Below are positions 1 through 6,087 of a stretch of DNA of 7,043 nucleotides, piece after piece. The position numbers and the translations under genes were made by a program. Source of the DNA: Casp-actino8 sp945862545 (lineage in GTDB: Bacteria; Actinomycetota; Acidimicrobiia; Acidimicrobiales; Ilumatobacteraceae); assembly GCA_945862545.1 (NCBI GenBank), contig CAMAYS010000112.1, positions 1 to 7,043 of the forward strand, in the 5' to 3' direction. Position 1 is the first letter of the stretch, and the number at the start of each line of letters is the position of its first letter. The notes beneath the pieces were generated by a model, which saw nothing but the letters and a program-made list of their open reading frames with translations, was not told the DNA's origin and made no database searches.

Positions 1-2256
1 GCAGCTCGTTACAGAAATACTCGTATTGAGCCGATTTCACTCGATGGGTTAAACCCGATGCAACGTGAGGCCGCCGAGCATGTTGATGGTCCGTTGCTCG
101 TGGTGGCTGGTGCTGGTAGTGGCAAGACGCGGGTACTCACTCATCGCATTGCCCATCTCATTTCCAATCATGGGGTCGGTCCAATGAGCATTTTGGCGAT
201 CACCTTCACCAATAAGGCCGCTGGCGAAATGAAGCATCGAGTCGAATCCTTGATTGGTCCTGTTGCTAAATCAATGTGGGTCTCAACTTTTCACTCGGCA
301 TGTGTGCGGATGCTACGGATCCATGCCGAACGCATTGGGTATCCAAAAAATTTCAGCATCTACGATCAAGCAGATGCTCAGCGGCTGACTGGCTATGTGA
401 TTCGCGATCAGGGACTAGATACAAAACGTTTTACGCCTCGAGGGGTACACGCCGTCATCTCTAAATGGAAAAATGAACTTTTGTCCCCAGGTGACGCCGC
501 CAATCAAGCGGCACATATTTTTGATCGCAAACATTCAGAGATCTATCGCGAGTATCAAGAGCGCCTATTAAAAGCGGGAGCGATGGACTTCGATGATCTG
601 CTAGTCAATGTTGTGCGACTATTTCGTTTGCACCCAGATGTGTTGGCTTCTTTCCAAGAGCGATTTAAATATATTTTGGTAGACGAATATCAAGATACGA
701 ATATCGCGCAAAACGAAATCGTGCTTCAGCTTGCGGCGCGTCATCACAATGTCTGTGTCGTTGGCGATACTGATCAGTCCATTTATGCTTTTCGTGGTGC
801 CGATTTTCGCAACATCGGGCAATTTGAGGATGCCTTTGACGAAGTAAGCGTTGTTGTACTTGAGCAGAACTATCGCAGCACACAGACGATTCTTGACGCG
901 GCCAATGCGGTGATCGCACAAAACTTTGCACGCAAGCCGAAAGATTTGTGGACTGAGTCGGGACCAGGGGAGCAAATTGTTCGCTTTCATGCCGACGACG
1001 AAGGCGACGAGGCTGCCTACGTGGCGCGCACAATGAAGACTTTGCGATCATCGGGTCGCACCTGGGGCGATATGGCTGTTTTTTATCGCACCAATCCGCA
1101 GAGCCGAGTCGTTGAAGAAATTCTCATGCGCTTCGGCATTCCTTACAAAGTGGTTGGTGGCACACGTTTTTATGACCGTCGTGAAGTCAAAGATGCGGTT
1201 GCCTATTTGCGAGTGCTCACGAATCCATCCGATGAGGTCAGTATCAAGCGCGTGCTGAACATGCCGAAGCGTGGAGTCGGCGATACAAGTGTCAGTCGAC
1301 TGGACGAGTTCGCTCGTCAAGAGAACATCTCTTTTTTCGAAGCTCTGCGGCGAGCTGAAGAAGCTGGTGTTTCTGGTGCGGCGCGTCGGGGTATTGAATC
1401 GTTTGTGGCAGTGATTGAAGAGGTATCCACTCAGGAAGAACAGGGTCCAGGCGGATTACTTGAGGCAGTGATGGAGAAGTCTGGGTATCGCTCCGAGTTT
1501 GAGTCCGATGATTCTGTTGAAGCCGCTGGTCGCTTAGAAAATCTTGATGAGTTAGTGTCTTCGGCCAGAGAGTTCGCCAAAGTTGACGAGTTCCTCGAAC
1601 AAGTTTCACTTGTGGCTGATAGCGATGACCTTGGTGATGATGAAAAAGTTGTGCTGATGACGATGCATGCCGCCAAGGGTCTTGAGTTCCCAGTGGTCTT
1701 CATCGTCGGTGTTGAAGAAGGTTTATTCCCGCACAGCCGTGCCTTAGTTGACCCTCAAGAACTTGAAGAGGAACGGCGTTTGGCCTACGTCGGCATCACC
1801 CGTGCCCGTGAAAGATTGTTCCTCACTCACGCTTGGAGCCGACAGCAGTTTGGATCAACTCAGTACAACCCACCCTCACGATTCTTAGATGAGATTCCCG
1901 ATACCTTGGTGCAGCATGAAGGCAACGTCAAAAATCGTTCCACAGCGCGCCTCACACGAGATGACGATTGGGGTCGTACAAAAGTTAGTTCCTTTGACCC
2001 CGATGACGAGTTTCGTGAGCGCCAGGTTGATGCCGCTTTAGCCGCAGGACGTTCAACCCCTCACCGTCCACCACAGCAGACAAATACTCAGGAGATTGGT
2101 TTGCGCGTCGGGGACAGTGTCGAACACGCCGTTTTTGGTGAGGGCATCGTGATTGACATCACCGGTTCGGGGGATAAAACCGAGGCTGTAGTCAATTTCC
2201 GTGAAAAAGGCCGCAAGCATCTGTTGCTGGCATGGGCCCCGCTGAAAAAAGTCTGA
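1..2256 (+). CDS. pcrA: ATP-dependent DNA helicase PcrA/UvrD, superfamily 1A (5'-partial)
   Basis: This is a 3'-5' DNA helicase that acts in nucleotide excision repair, mismatch handling and removal of proteins or RNA polymerase from DNA in the cytoplasm. Numbering codons from base 1 (751 residues visible), all SF1A motifs are present: Q-motif LNPMQREA near 17-24, Walker A AGAGSGKT at 36-43, Walker B DEYQDT at 228-233, motif III GDTDQS at 255-260 followed by IYAFRGAD, NYRST of motif IV, motif V around TMHAAKGLEF (554-563), and motif VI around YVGITRARER (596-605). A charged linker (about 640-700) leads to a C-terminal Tudor-like domain (about 701-751, LRVGD then FGEGIV), which in PcrA/UvrD binds RNA polymerase. 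The frame is open to base 1. The ATG at 58 lies inside the Q-motif and cannot be the true start, so the N-terminus is upstream. PcrA is favoured over Rep by the Tudor-like tail; UvrD1 is an equivalent name. Confidence 0.96.
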   Translation, partial: AARYRNTRIEPISLDGLNPMQREAAEHVDGPLLVVAGAGSGKTRVLTHRIAHLISNHGVGPMSILAITFTNKAAGEMKHRVESLIGPVAKSMWVSTFHSACVRMLRIHAERIGYPKNFSIYDQADAQRLTGYVIRDQGLDTKRFTPRGVHAVISKWKNELLSPGDAANQAAHIFDRKHSEIYREYQERLLKAGAMDFDDLLVNVVRLFRLHPDVLASFQERFKYILVDEYQDTNIAQNEIVLQLAARHHNVCVVGDTDQSIYAFRGADFRNIGQFEDAFDEVSVVVLEQNYRSTQTILDAANAVIAQNFARKPKDLWTESGPGEQIVRFHADDEGDEAAYVARTMKTLRSSGRTWGDMAVFYRTNPQSRVVEEILMRFGIPYKVVGGTRFYDRREVKDAVAYLRVLTNPSDEVSIKRVLNMPKRGVGDTSVSRLDEFARQENISFFEALRRAEEAGVSGAARRGIESFVAVIEEVSTQEEQGPGGLLEAVMEKSGYRSEFESDDSVEAAGRLENLDELVSSAREFAKVDEFLEQVSLVADSDDLGDDEKVVLMTMHAAKGLEFPVVFIVGVEEGLFPHSRALVDPQELEEERRLAYVGITRARERLFLTHAWSRQQFGSTQYNPPSRFLDEIPDTLVQHEGNVKNRSTARLTRDDDWGRTKVSSFDPDDEFRERQVDAALAAGRSTPHRPPQQTNTQEIGLRVGDSVEHAVFGEGIVIDITGSGDKTEAVVNFREKGRKHLLLAWAPLKKV

Positions 2257-2300
2257 GCATATTCTTCGCCCTGACCCATCGCGCATGGTTGAATCGGAGT

Positions 2301-2729
2301 ATGAAAGTTGCACTCTTAGTTGAAAGCCTCACGGGGAACACATGGAAGGCTGCCGAACTCATCGCCGGCAATCTGCAGCAGGAAGGTTGGACGATCACTG
2401 GTCTCAACCCTGTCAAGAAGCCTGATCATTTAGCCCTGCAGGCCGCTGATCTAATCGTGGTCGGCACATGGGTGCACGGGGCATTTATCGTCGGTCAAAG
2501 TCCTTGGGGTATCGGCAACATCAATGCTCTACCTGTCATCACTGGCAAGCGTGCGGCCACTTTCTGTACCTTCGCTTTGAATCCGGGCAAGACACTTGGG
2601 GTGATGGAGAAATCGGTCAATCGTTTAGGTGCCGATGTCATCGGTGGCATGGCTTTGCATCGTGCCAAAATTGAAGCACATAGCGAAGAGTTTGCAGCGC
2701 GTCTGATGAGTGCTCTAGCTGTTGCCTAA
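2301..2729 (+). CDS. Flavodoxin-like FMN-binding protein (142 aa)
   Basis: This is a small cytoplasmic flavodoxin-fold protein, probably a one- or two-electron FMN carrier; its partner is unknown. The N-terminus is beta-strand 1 (KVALLVES) followed by the phosphate-binding loop SLTGNT at residues 9-14, the classic flavodoxin S/T-x-T-G-N-T signature. A second strand (DLIVVGTW, 50-57) leads into the loop WVHG that would flank the isoalloxazine ring, with another aromatic at W69. Its length matches short-chain flavodoxins. The frame is open back to an ATG at 2232, inside the helicase gene, but that would add 23 residues before the first strand, so ATG 2301 is preferred. A GGAG lies at 2296-2299, too close to act as a good ribosome site, so start strength is uncertain. 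The gene follows the helicase by 44 bases and abuts the AguB gene, suggesting one transcript. Flavodoxin versus flavodoxin-like reductase subunit cannot be settled here. Confidence 0.85.
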   Translation: MKVALLVESLTGNTWKAAELIAGNLQQEGWTITGLNPVKKPDHLALQAADLIVVGTWVHGAFIVGQSPWGIGNINALPVITGKRAATFCTFALNPGKTLGVMEKSVNRLGADVIGGMALHRAKIEAHSEEFAARLMSALAVA

Positions 2730-3572
2730 ATGATGCGCTCGCTCATTGTTGCCGCTCTGCAGATGTCGATGACAGATGTCATCTCTGAAAATGTAGCGAC
2801 GGCAGATCGTCTTGTGCGTGAAGCGTCTGCGCGTGGCGCACATCTCATTTTGATTCCCGAGCTTTTTGAGGGTCACTATTTTTGTGAAGATCAGCGGACA
2901 GAGCATTTTGCGCGGGCCAAGCCCTTAGTGGGACACTCAACTATTGAGCATTTCCAAAAATTGGCGCGTGAATTGTCAGTCGTCATTCCAGTGAGTTTTT
3001 ATGAGCGGGATGGAAATGCGCTATACAACTCATGCGCAATCATTGACGCTGACGGGATGGTTCTCGGCGTGTATCGCAAGAGTCATATCCCCGACGGTCC
3101 GGGATATTCGGAGAAGTTTTATTTCAGACCTGGTGATACGGGATACAAAGTGTGGGATACGGCAGTGGGTCGTATCGGCGTTGCCATATGTTGGGATCAG
3201 TGGTTTCCTGAGGTAGCGCGGGCTTTGGTTCTAGGCGGAGCGGAAATTATTTTGTATCCGACTGCCATCGGCAGTGAACCGATGGATGCAACACTTGATT
3301 CGGCGGCTCATTGGCAACGAGTCATGCAAGGCCATGCTGGTGCCAATTTGGTCCCAGTTGTGGCGGCCAATCGTGTGGGTGTTGAGCGAGGATCGCGTTT
3401 TACTCTGACATTTTACGGCTCATCTTTTATTGCTGGTCCGACAGGTGAGATACTTGCGGAAGCGGACCGCGTCAGTGAGACCGTTTTAATCTCAACGTTC
3501 GATCTTGACGAAGTGGCCGAGATGCGAACTGGTTGGGGAGTGTTTCGCGACCGTCGCACCGATCTGGAATAA
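2730..3572 (+). CDS. aguB: N-carbamoylputrescine amidase (nitrilase superfamily)
   Basis: This enzyme hydrolyses N-carbamoylputrescine to putrescine, CO2 and ammonia (EC 3.5.1.53), the last step of the agmatine deiminase route to polyamines, in the cytoplasm. The 280-residue protein is one carbon-nitrogen hydrolase domain with the catalytic triad in place: E44 in IPELFEG, K117 in YRKSHIPDGPGY, and nucleophile C154 in GVAICWDQWFPE. Family-specific stretches recalled from AguB proteins are also present: LFEG-x-YFC (45-52), YPTAIGSEP, a QGHAGAN stretch, FYGSSFIAGPTGE, and the C-terminal WGVFRDRR. These separate it from beta-ureidopropionase and generic nitrilases. The start is ATG directly after the flavodoxin TAA (no gap), with a second ATG at 2733. 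No clear Shine-Dalgarno is visible, so translation is probably coupled to the flavodoxin gene. It is slightly shorter at the C-terminus than homologues I recall. No agmatine deiminase or arginine decarboxylase gene is in the window, so the upstream steps must be encoded elsewhere. Confidence 0.93.
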   Translation: MMRSLIVAALQMSMTDVISENVATADRLVREASARGAHLILIPELFEGHYFCEDQRTEHFARAKPLVGHSTIEHFQKLARELSVVIPVSFYERDGNALYNSCAIIDADGMVLGVYRKSHIPDGPGYSEKFYFRPGDTGYKVWDTAVGRIGVAICWDQWFPEVARALVLGGAEIILYPTAIGSEPMDATLDSAAHWQRVMQGHAGANLVPVVAANRVGVERGSRFTLTFYGSSFIAGPTGEILAEADRVSETVLISTFDLDEVAEMRTGWGVFRDRRTDLE

Positions 3573-3591
3573 ATGACCGTTTGGGTGGTTG

Positions 3592-3867
3592 CTATTTGAG
3601 CAGAGCCACTATTGAGACCATCATGGTGTTCATAGCTACCATTGTCGTAATCAGCGCCAAAGTGTGAACGCGCAAAGTCTTGTGCAGTTCGGCGCTGAGG
3701 TCAGACAGTTTCGCGTCAACTTGGTCAAATTGCGCGTCAACCCGCGCAAAGCCGATTGCAACTTGGTCAAATTGCGCGTCAACTCGGGAGAAGCCAGCGT
3801 CGTCTTGGCCGAGGGTGTCGGCAAGTTTGGTGGTAATGCGAAAACGGTCTGCTTCATCAAGTGCCAT
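3592..3867 (-). CDS. Small coiled-coil protein with one C-terminal membrane helix
   Basis: I do not recognise a named family for this 91-residue protein. A soluble N-terminal part (1-25) is followed by two near-identical 14-residue units at 26-39 and 40-53, each of the form F-x-R-V-D-A-Q-F-D-Q-V. Their 7-residue spacing of F/V fits heptads of a coiled coil, which continues through SDLSAELHKTL (55-65). Residues about 67-90 are a hydrophobic, Met/Ala/Val-rich single membrane helix, ending at K91. It is probably a tail-anchored oligomeric protein with the coiled coil in the cytoplasm; this is inference. The start is the ATG whose complement is 3865-3867, because GAGGA (complement of 3872-3876) lies 4 bases upstream. 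The frame extends 9 codons further to an ATG at 3894, but that start has no such site. It lies 105 bases downstream of the sulfatase gene on the same strand and converges on the AguB gene with 19 bases between stops. Confidence 0.75.
   Translation of the reverse strand: MALDEADRFRITTKLADTLGQDDAGFSRVDAQFDQVAIGFARVDAQFDQVDAKLSDLSAELHKTLRVHTLALITTMVAMNTMMVSIVALLK
3717..3783. repeat. 25-base exact direct repeat, period 42, inside the coiled-coil gene
   Basis: The same 25 bases (starting CAACTTGGTCAAATTG and ending CGCGTCAAC) occur at 3717-3741 and 3759-3783. The offset is 42 bases, exactly 14 codons or two heptads, so the repeat keeps frame and encodes the repeated VDAQFDQV segment. The 17 bases between the copies differ. 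Identity at the DNA level, not only the protein level, points to recent in-frame duplication or ongoing homogenisation. Confidence 0.9.
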
Positions 3868-3871
3868 TGTG

Positions 3872-3876
3872 TCCTC
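3872..3876 (-). promoter_or_regulatory. Ribosome binding site deciding the coiled-coil protein start
   Basis: Read on the - strand this is GAGGA, inside AAGAGGAC, with 4 bases before the ATG at 3867. It is the strongest Shine-Dalgarno in this block and supports the 91-residue start over the longer 100-residue reading. Confidence 0.65.
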
Positions 3877-3972
3877 TTTTCTCGGTGGGTTCAAGTCCCA
3901 ACAATGTGGGCGCGGCCCAGCAGAAAACGGTGAGGTGCTCGTATGGAGGGTCAGGCCATATCTGGTCTGGAC

Positions 3973-5526
3973 TTAGACCGGTGCATCACACTCGCGACGC
4001 ACGGCGTCGGGAGTCGGCAGACTGTCCCACATATCGGCAAGAAGGTCATCTCGTGTTGAGCGATAAGCGCTGTCATCCCACAGGTTGATCTGCTGCAGGG
4101 GATCATTAGCCAGGTTGTATAACTCGCCTTCGGTGCCATTGTGCAGGCTTCCAGGCAAGCAGGCCGTTGCTACCCAACCATCGCGACAGATCGTTCGCAA
4201 TCCCACGATTTTGCCGAACAGAACGCTGTCCCATTCGGTGAGGACTCGTTCGTGACCAAGAGATCTGGCATCCTCGTCATTCACGGGAAGTCGTGGTGCT
4301 TCAACGTAAGCCGGTTGGGGGAGGCCGGCAATTTCGCAGAACGTAGCCGCTAGAGAAACGTGTCCAACAGGTGCTGTCACGGTTGCTGGATCAACGCCTG
4401 CGGAGGGCGCTGGTCGCCAAATCAGTGGCACGCGCATCAGTGAATCAACATGGTACGGGCCCTTGAACAACAAGCCGAAGTCTCCTTGAAATTCACCGTG
4501 ATCGGTGGAGAACAAGACATCTGTATCTGCCCCCCAACCCCGGCTTTCAACATGTTTCATCAAACGCCCAACGGCCTCATCAATGAGTTCGTTTTCAATA
4601 TGAGTCAGAGCGTTGATTTCGCGAACTTGGTCCTCGGTGAGAGTGTTCGGGACCCATCGACGCGGTGCTTCATAGTTGGAGACGAAATCTCCGTCATACC
4701 ATTTGCGCCACTGCGCCGGTTTGGCATCAAGAATCGCTTCGCGTTGCGCGCGATCCACTGGGAACCCAACAGGAAGATCTACATCGCGCCAGTTCACGCG
4801 GTGTAGTTCAGATGCTGGAGGATCCCAAGGATGGTGTGGGTCGGGAAAACTCACCCAGCAAAACCAATCGGCATCGGGGTCAAGCGATTCCAGCCAAGCA
4901 ATGGCCCGATCGGCAACCCAATCAGTGTGATACCACTCGCGCGGGATGTTATTGATGTGGGCTTGGGGAGCGCCAGTGTTAGTGCCACCAAGAGCACTCA
5001 CCTGGAGTTCCATATCCAGCACGCGGTAGTACATGGGAACCGCCTCTGGATGATTTTTCATCAACCATTGGGCATAGTGAAATGTTCCCATGCCACCATG
5101 AGCAGCTGATTCCATATGGTCGAAACCGCGATGCAGATATCCGTCTTCAATAAGCGAGTGCGTGCCCGAGGCCGCCAATTGATTTTCAGCGAAGCGCAAG
5201 AATGGATCGAGGAAAGGTTCAAAATGGGCCTTGCCAATGAGTGCCGTTTTATATCCGGCATCGTGCAAGGTGCTCGCCACACTCGGGGCATCAACAGGAA
5301 GTGGAACTCCGTTCATCCATACGCCGTGGGTGGACACGTGCTGACCAGTAATCATGGTTGAGCGCGAAGGCATGCACACAACATTTTGTGGGTGGGCGCG
5401 GTTGTAGTTGATCCCGTGTGCTGCCAGGGCATCAATGTTTGGAGTGCGGGCAATCAGGCCGCCGTTACACCCGAGTGCATCAAAGCGCTGTTGGTCGGTA
5501 GTGATAAATAATATTTTGCGTCCCAT
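3973..5526 (-). CDS. Sulfatase, cysteine (formylglycine) type, cytoplasmic
   Basis: This is a sulfatase of the alkaline-phosphatase fold that hydrolyses an organic sulfate ester; the substrate cannot be read from the sequence. The 517-residue protein starts directly with strand 1 (RKILFITTDQQR, metal ligand D11) and has no signal peptide, so it should be cytoplasmic. C51-M-P-S-R55 is the C-x-P-S-R signature in which the cysteine becomes formylglycine, so a formylglycine-generating enzyme must exist elsewhere in the genome. Other likely active-site residues are K99 and H101 (GKAHFEP), H231 (SFPDPHHPW), D342 and H343 (STDHGEFQGD), and K355 in LFKGPYH. The second position of the usual Asp-Asp pair is Q12, a DQQR form I recall from part of the family. 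The C-terminal subdomain ends with GELYNLANDP, typical of sulfatases. The ATG overlaps the upstream SRPBCC stop by one base (TAATG), and a GGAG lies 7 bases before it. An uptake system for small sulfated substrates would be needed. Confidence 0.93.
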   Translation of the reverse strand: MGRKILFITTDQQRFDALGCNGGLIARTPNIDALAAHGINYNRAHPQNVVCMPSRSTMITGQHVSTHGVWMNGVPLPVDAPSVASTLHDAGYKTALIGKAHFEPFLDPFLRFAENQLAASGTHSLIEDGYLHRGFDHMESAAHGGMGTFHYAQWLMKNHPEAVPMYYRVLDMELQVSALGGTNTGAPQAHINNIPREWYHTDWVADRAIAWLESLDPDADWFCWVSFPDPHHPWDPPASELHRVNWRDVDLPVGFPVDRAQREAILDAKPAQWRKWYDGDFVSNYEAPRRWVPNTLTEDQVREINALTHIENELIDEAVGRLMKHVESRGWGADTDVLFSTDHGEFQGDFGLLFKGPYHVDSLMRVPLIWRPAPSAGVDPATVTAPVGHVSLAATFCEIAGLPQPAYVEAPRLPVNDEDARSLGHERVLTEWDSVLFGKIVGLRTICRDGWVATACLPGSLHNGTEGELYNLANDPLQQINLWDDSAYRSTRDDLLADMWDSLPTPDAVRRECDAPV

Positions 5527-5927
5527 TAACTGACTCCATTCACGCGCGAAAACATACTTTGTAATTTTTTCAAACCAGATCCAGCAGCCCCAATGATCAC
5601 TAGTCCCATAGGTTCGGGCTCAATGTCAGTTGCATAGATCACGATGCAACGATCTGCCCCGTCGGCTATGACATCAACTGTGGCGAGATGATGAGTGACG
5701 ATCATATTGTTGACAATCGCATATTGAAAACGACGTAGGTCGTGATCAAGGGTGATGATGTCTTCTTCAAAGCGCAAACCGCTTGGCAGATTAATCCATC
5801 GCTTGCTACCAACGACTTCACAGCTATCAATGGGGAACCATTCGTGGAGACGGTCAGGTGCTCCGACGATGCCCCAGACCACATCTGCTGGGGCATCTAT
5901 ATAAATGTGACGGCGCACTGTTCCCAT
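5526..5927 (-). CDS. SRPBCC / polyketide cyclase-like ligand-binding protein (133 aa)
   Basis: This is a small START/Bet v1-fold (SRPBCC) protein, a family that binds hydrophobic ligands or acts as cyclase, dehydratase or carrier; the ligand here is unknown. The N-terminus shows the usual pattern: a strand (RRHIYIDAPADVVW, about 5-18), then a helix and loop (IVGAPDRLHEWFP, 20-32), followed by alternating strands with EVVGSKRWINLPSG and a long C-terminal helix (about 106-128, GLVIIGAAGSGLKKLQ). The length is normal for the fold and there is no signal peptide. The ATG is preceded on its strand by AGGG (complement of 5935-5938) at 7 bases. Its TAA overlaps the sulfatase ATG by one base, so the two are almost certainly co-translated. 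It is the first gene of the - strand block and is divergent from the LIV permease gene. A role in presenting or sensing the sulfatase substrate or product is only a guess. Confidence 0.83.
   Translation of the reverse strand: MGTVRRHIYIDAPADVVWGIVGAPDRLHEWFPIDSCEVVGSKRWINLPSGLRFEEDIITLDHDLRRFQYAIVNNMIVTHHLATVDVIADGADRCIVIYATDIEPEPMGLVIIGAAGSGLKKLQSMFSRVNGVS
5534..5537 (-). promoter_or_regulatory. Ribosome binding site for the sulfatase, within the SRPBCC gene end
   Basis: Read on the - strand this is GGAG, 7 bases before the sulfatase ATG. It lies inside the last codons of the SRPBCC gene, so ribosomes finishing that gene would expose or directly use it, consistent with coupling through the TAATG overlap. 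Confidence 0.6.
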
Positions 5928-5945
5928 GTCTTGACCCTAACTAGT

Positions 5946-5959
5946 TGTAAGTACTTGCA
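5946..5959. promoter_or_regulatory. Candidate operator: imperfect 14-base palindrome
   Basis: TGTAAGTACTTGCA has a perfect 8-base core (AAGTACTT, 5949-5956) and TG/CA outer bases, with one mismatched pair. It lies about 20 to 30 bases upstream of the SRPBCC start codon, a suitable place for a repressor site. No regulator gene is in the window, and a 14-base palindrome of this quality can arise by chance. Confidence 0.25.
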
Positions 5960-6041
5960 TACTAACTGACATAACTTGTGGCTTGACCCAATGAACATCC
6001 ATGAGGGTCGCTGTGCTAGCCATATGTGGGGTTAAGAGATG

Positions 6042-6069
6042 CGACAACTCAGATGTTGCGGCGTTTTTT
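6042..6069 (+). terminator. Weak terminator-like hairpin plus T6 in the permease leader
   Basis: CAAC (6045-6048) pairs with GTTG (6055-6058) around the loop TCAGAT. Skipping A6044, GC before it can pair with GC... on the other side (C6042-G6060, G6043-C6059). GCG then TTTTTT (6064-6069) follow, ending 18 bases before the GTG start of the LIV permease. The shape resembles a weak intrinsic terminator or attenuator, but the stem is short and bulged and GCG separates it from the T-run. Confidence 0.25.
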
Positions 6070-6071
6070 AC

Positions 6072-6085
6072 AGGGGGAAGGGGAG
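6072..6085 (+). promoter_or_regulatory. Purine-rich ribosome binding region deciding the GTG start of the LIV permease
   Basis: The run AGGGGGAAGGGGAG contains two overlapping Shine-Dalgarno possibilities. AGGGGG ends 10 bases before the GTG at 6088, and the later GGGGAG ends 2 bases before it; the middle GGAAGG lies between. This supports GTG 6088 over the in-frame ATG at 6001, which has no such site. Confidence 0.6.
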
Positions 6086-6087
6086 AA

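Larger units (their letters stand above)
5928..6087. other. Divergent intergenic region, SRPBCC operon / LIV permease gene
   Basis: These 160 bases must hold the promoters for both transcription directions. I see no consensus -35/-10 pair with 16-18 base spacing on either strand. TTGACC occurs at 5931-5936 and 5983-5988 on the + strand as possible -35 elements, but neither has a good -10 at the right distance. The two sit in an 8-base direct repeat, CTTGACCC at 5930-5937 and 5982-5989, 52 bases apart. The region also holds the palindrome and the hairpin listed separately. Confidence 0.5.

Noticed and set aside
2232..2300. Longer start for the flavodoxin-like protein at ATG 2232, overlapping the helicase end.
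   Set aside because: It would add 23 residues before the first beta-strand of a fold that normally begins at the strand, as MKVALLVES does at 2301.
3884..3901. tRNA-like T-arm: GGGTTCAAGTCCC with 4-5 stem pairs upstream of the coiled-coil gene.
   Set aside because: No acceptor stem partner, D-arm or anticodon arm can be found about 50-65 bases upstream on the + strand, and no CCA end follows. It may be chance or a relic; there is no integrase gene to suggest an attachment site.
3907..3919. GC-rich hairpin TGGGC-GCG-GCCCA between the coiled-coil and sulfatase genes, as a possible terminator.
   Set aside because: The stem is only 5 pairs with a 3-base loop, and no T-run follows on either strand.
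3664..3976. Open frames of 89 and 98 codons on the + strand opposite the coiled-coil gene.
   Set aside because: They mirror the repeat of the - strand gene, have no good ribosome site, and lack a sensible protein pattern, whereas the - strand frame has coiled-coil heptads, a membrane helix and a clear Shine-Dalgarno.
3964..3979. GGTCT/AGACC inverted repeat over the sulfatase stop codon.
   Set aside because: Five pairs and no T-run; too weak to call a terminator.
6001..6087. ATG 6001 as start of the LIV permease, in frame with no intervening stop.
   Set aside because: No ribosome site precedes it, the extra 29 residues are not LivH-like, and a strong purine-rich site lies directly before GTG 6088.
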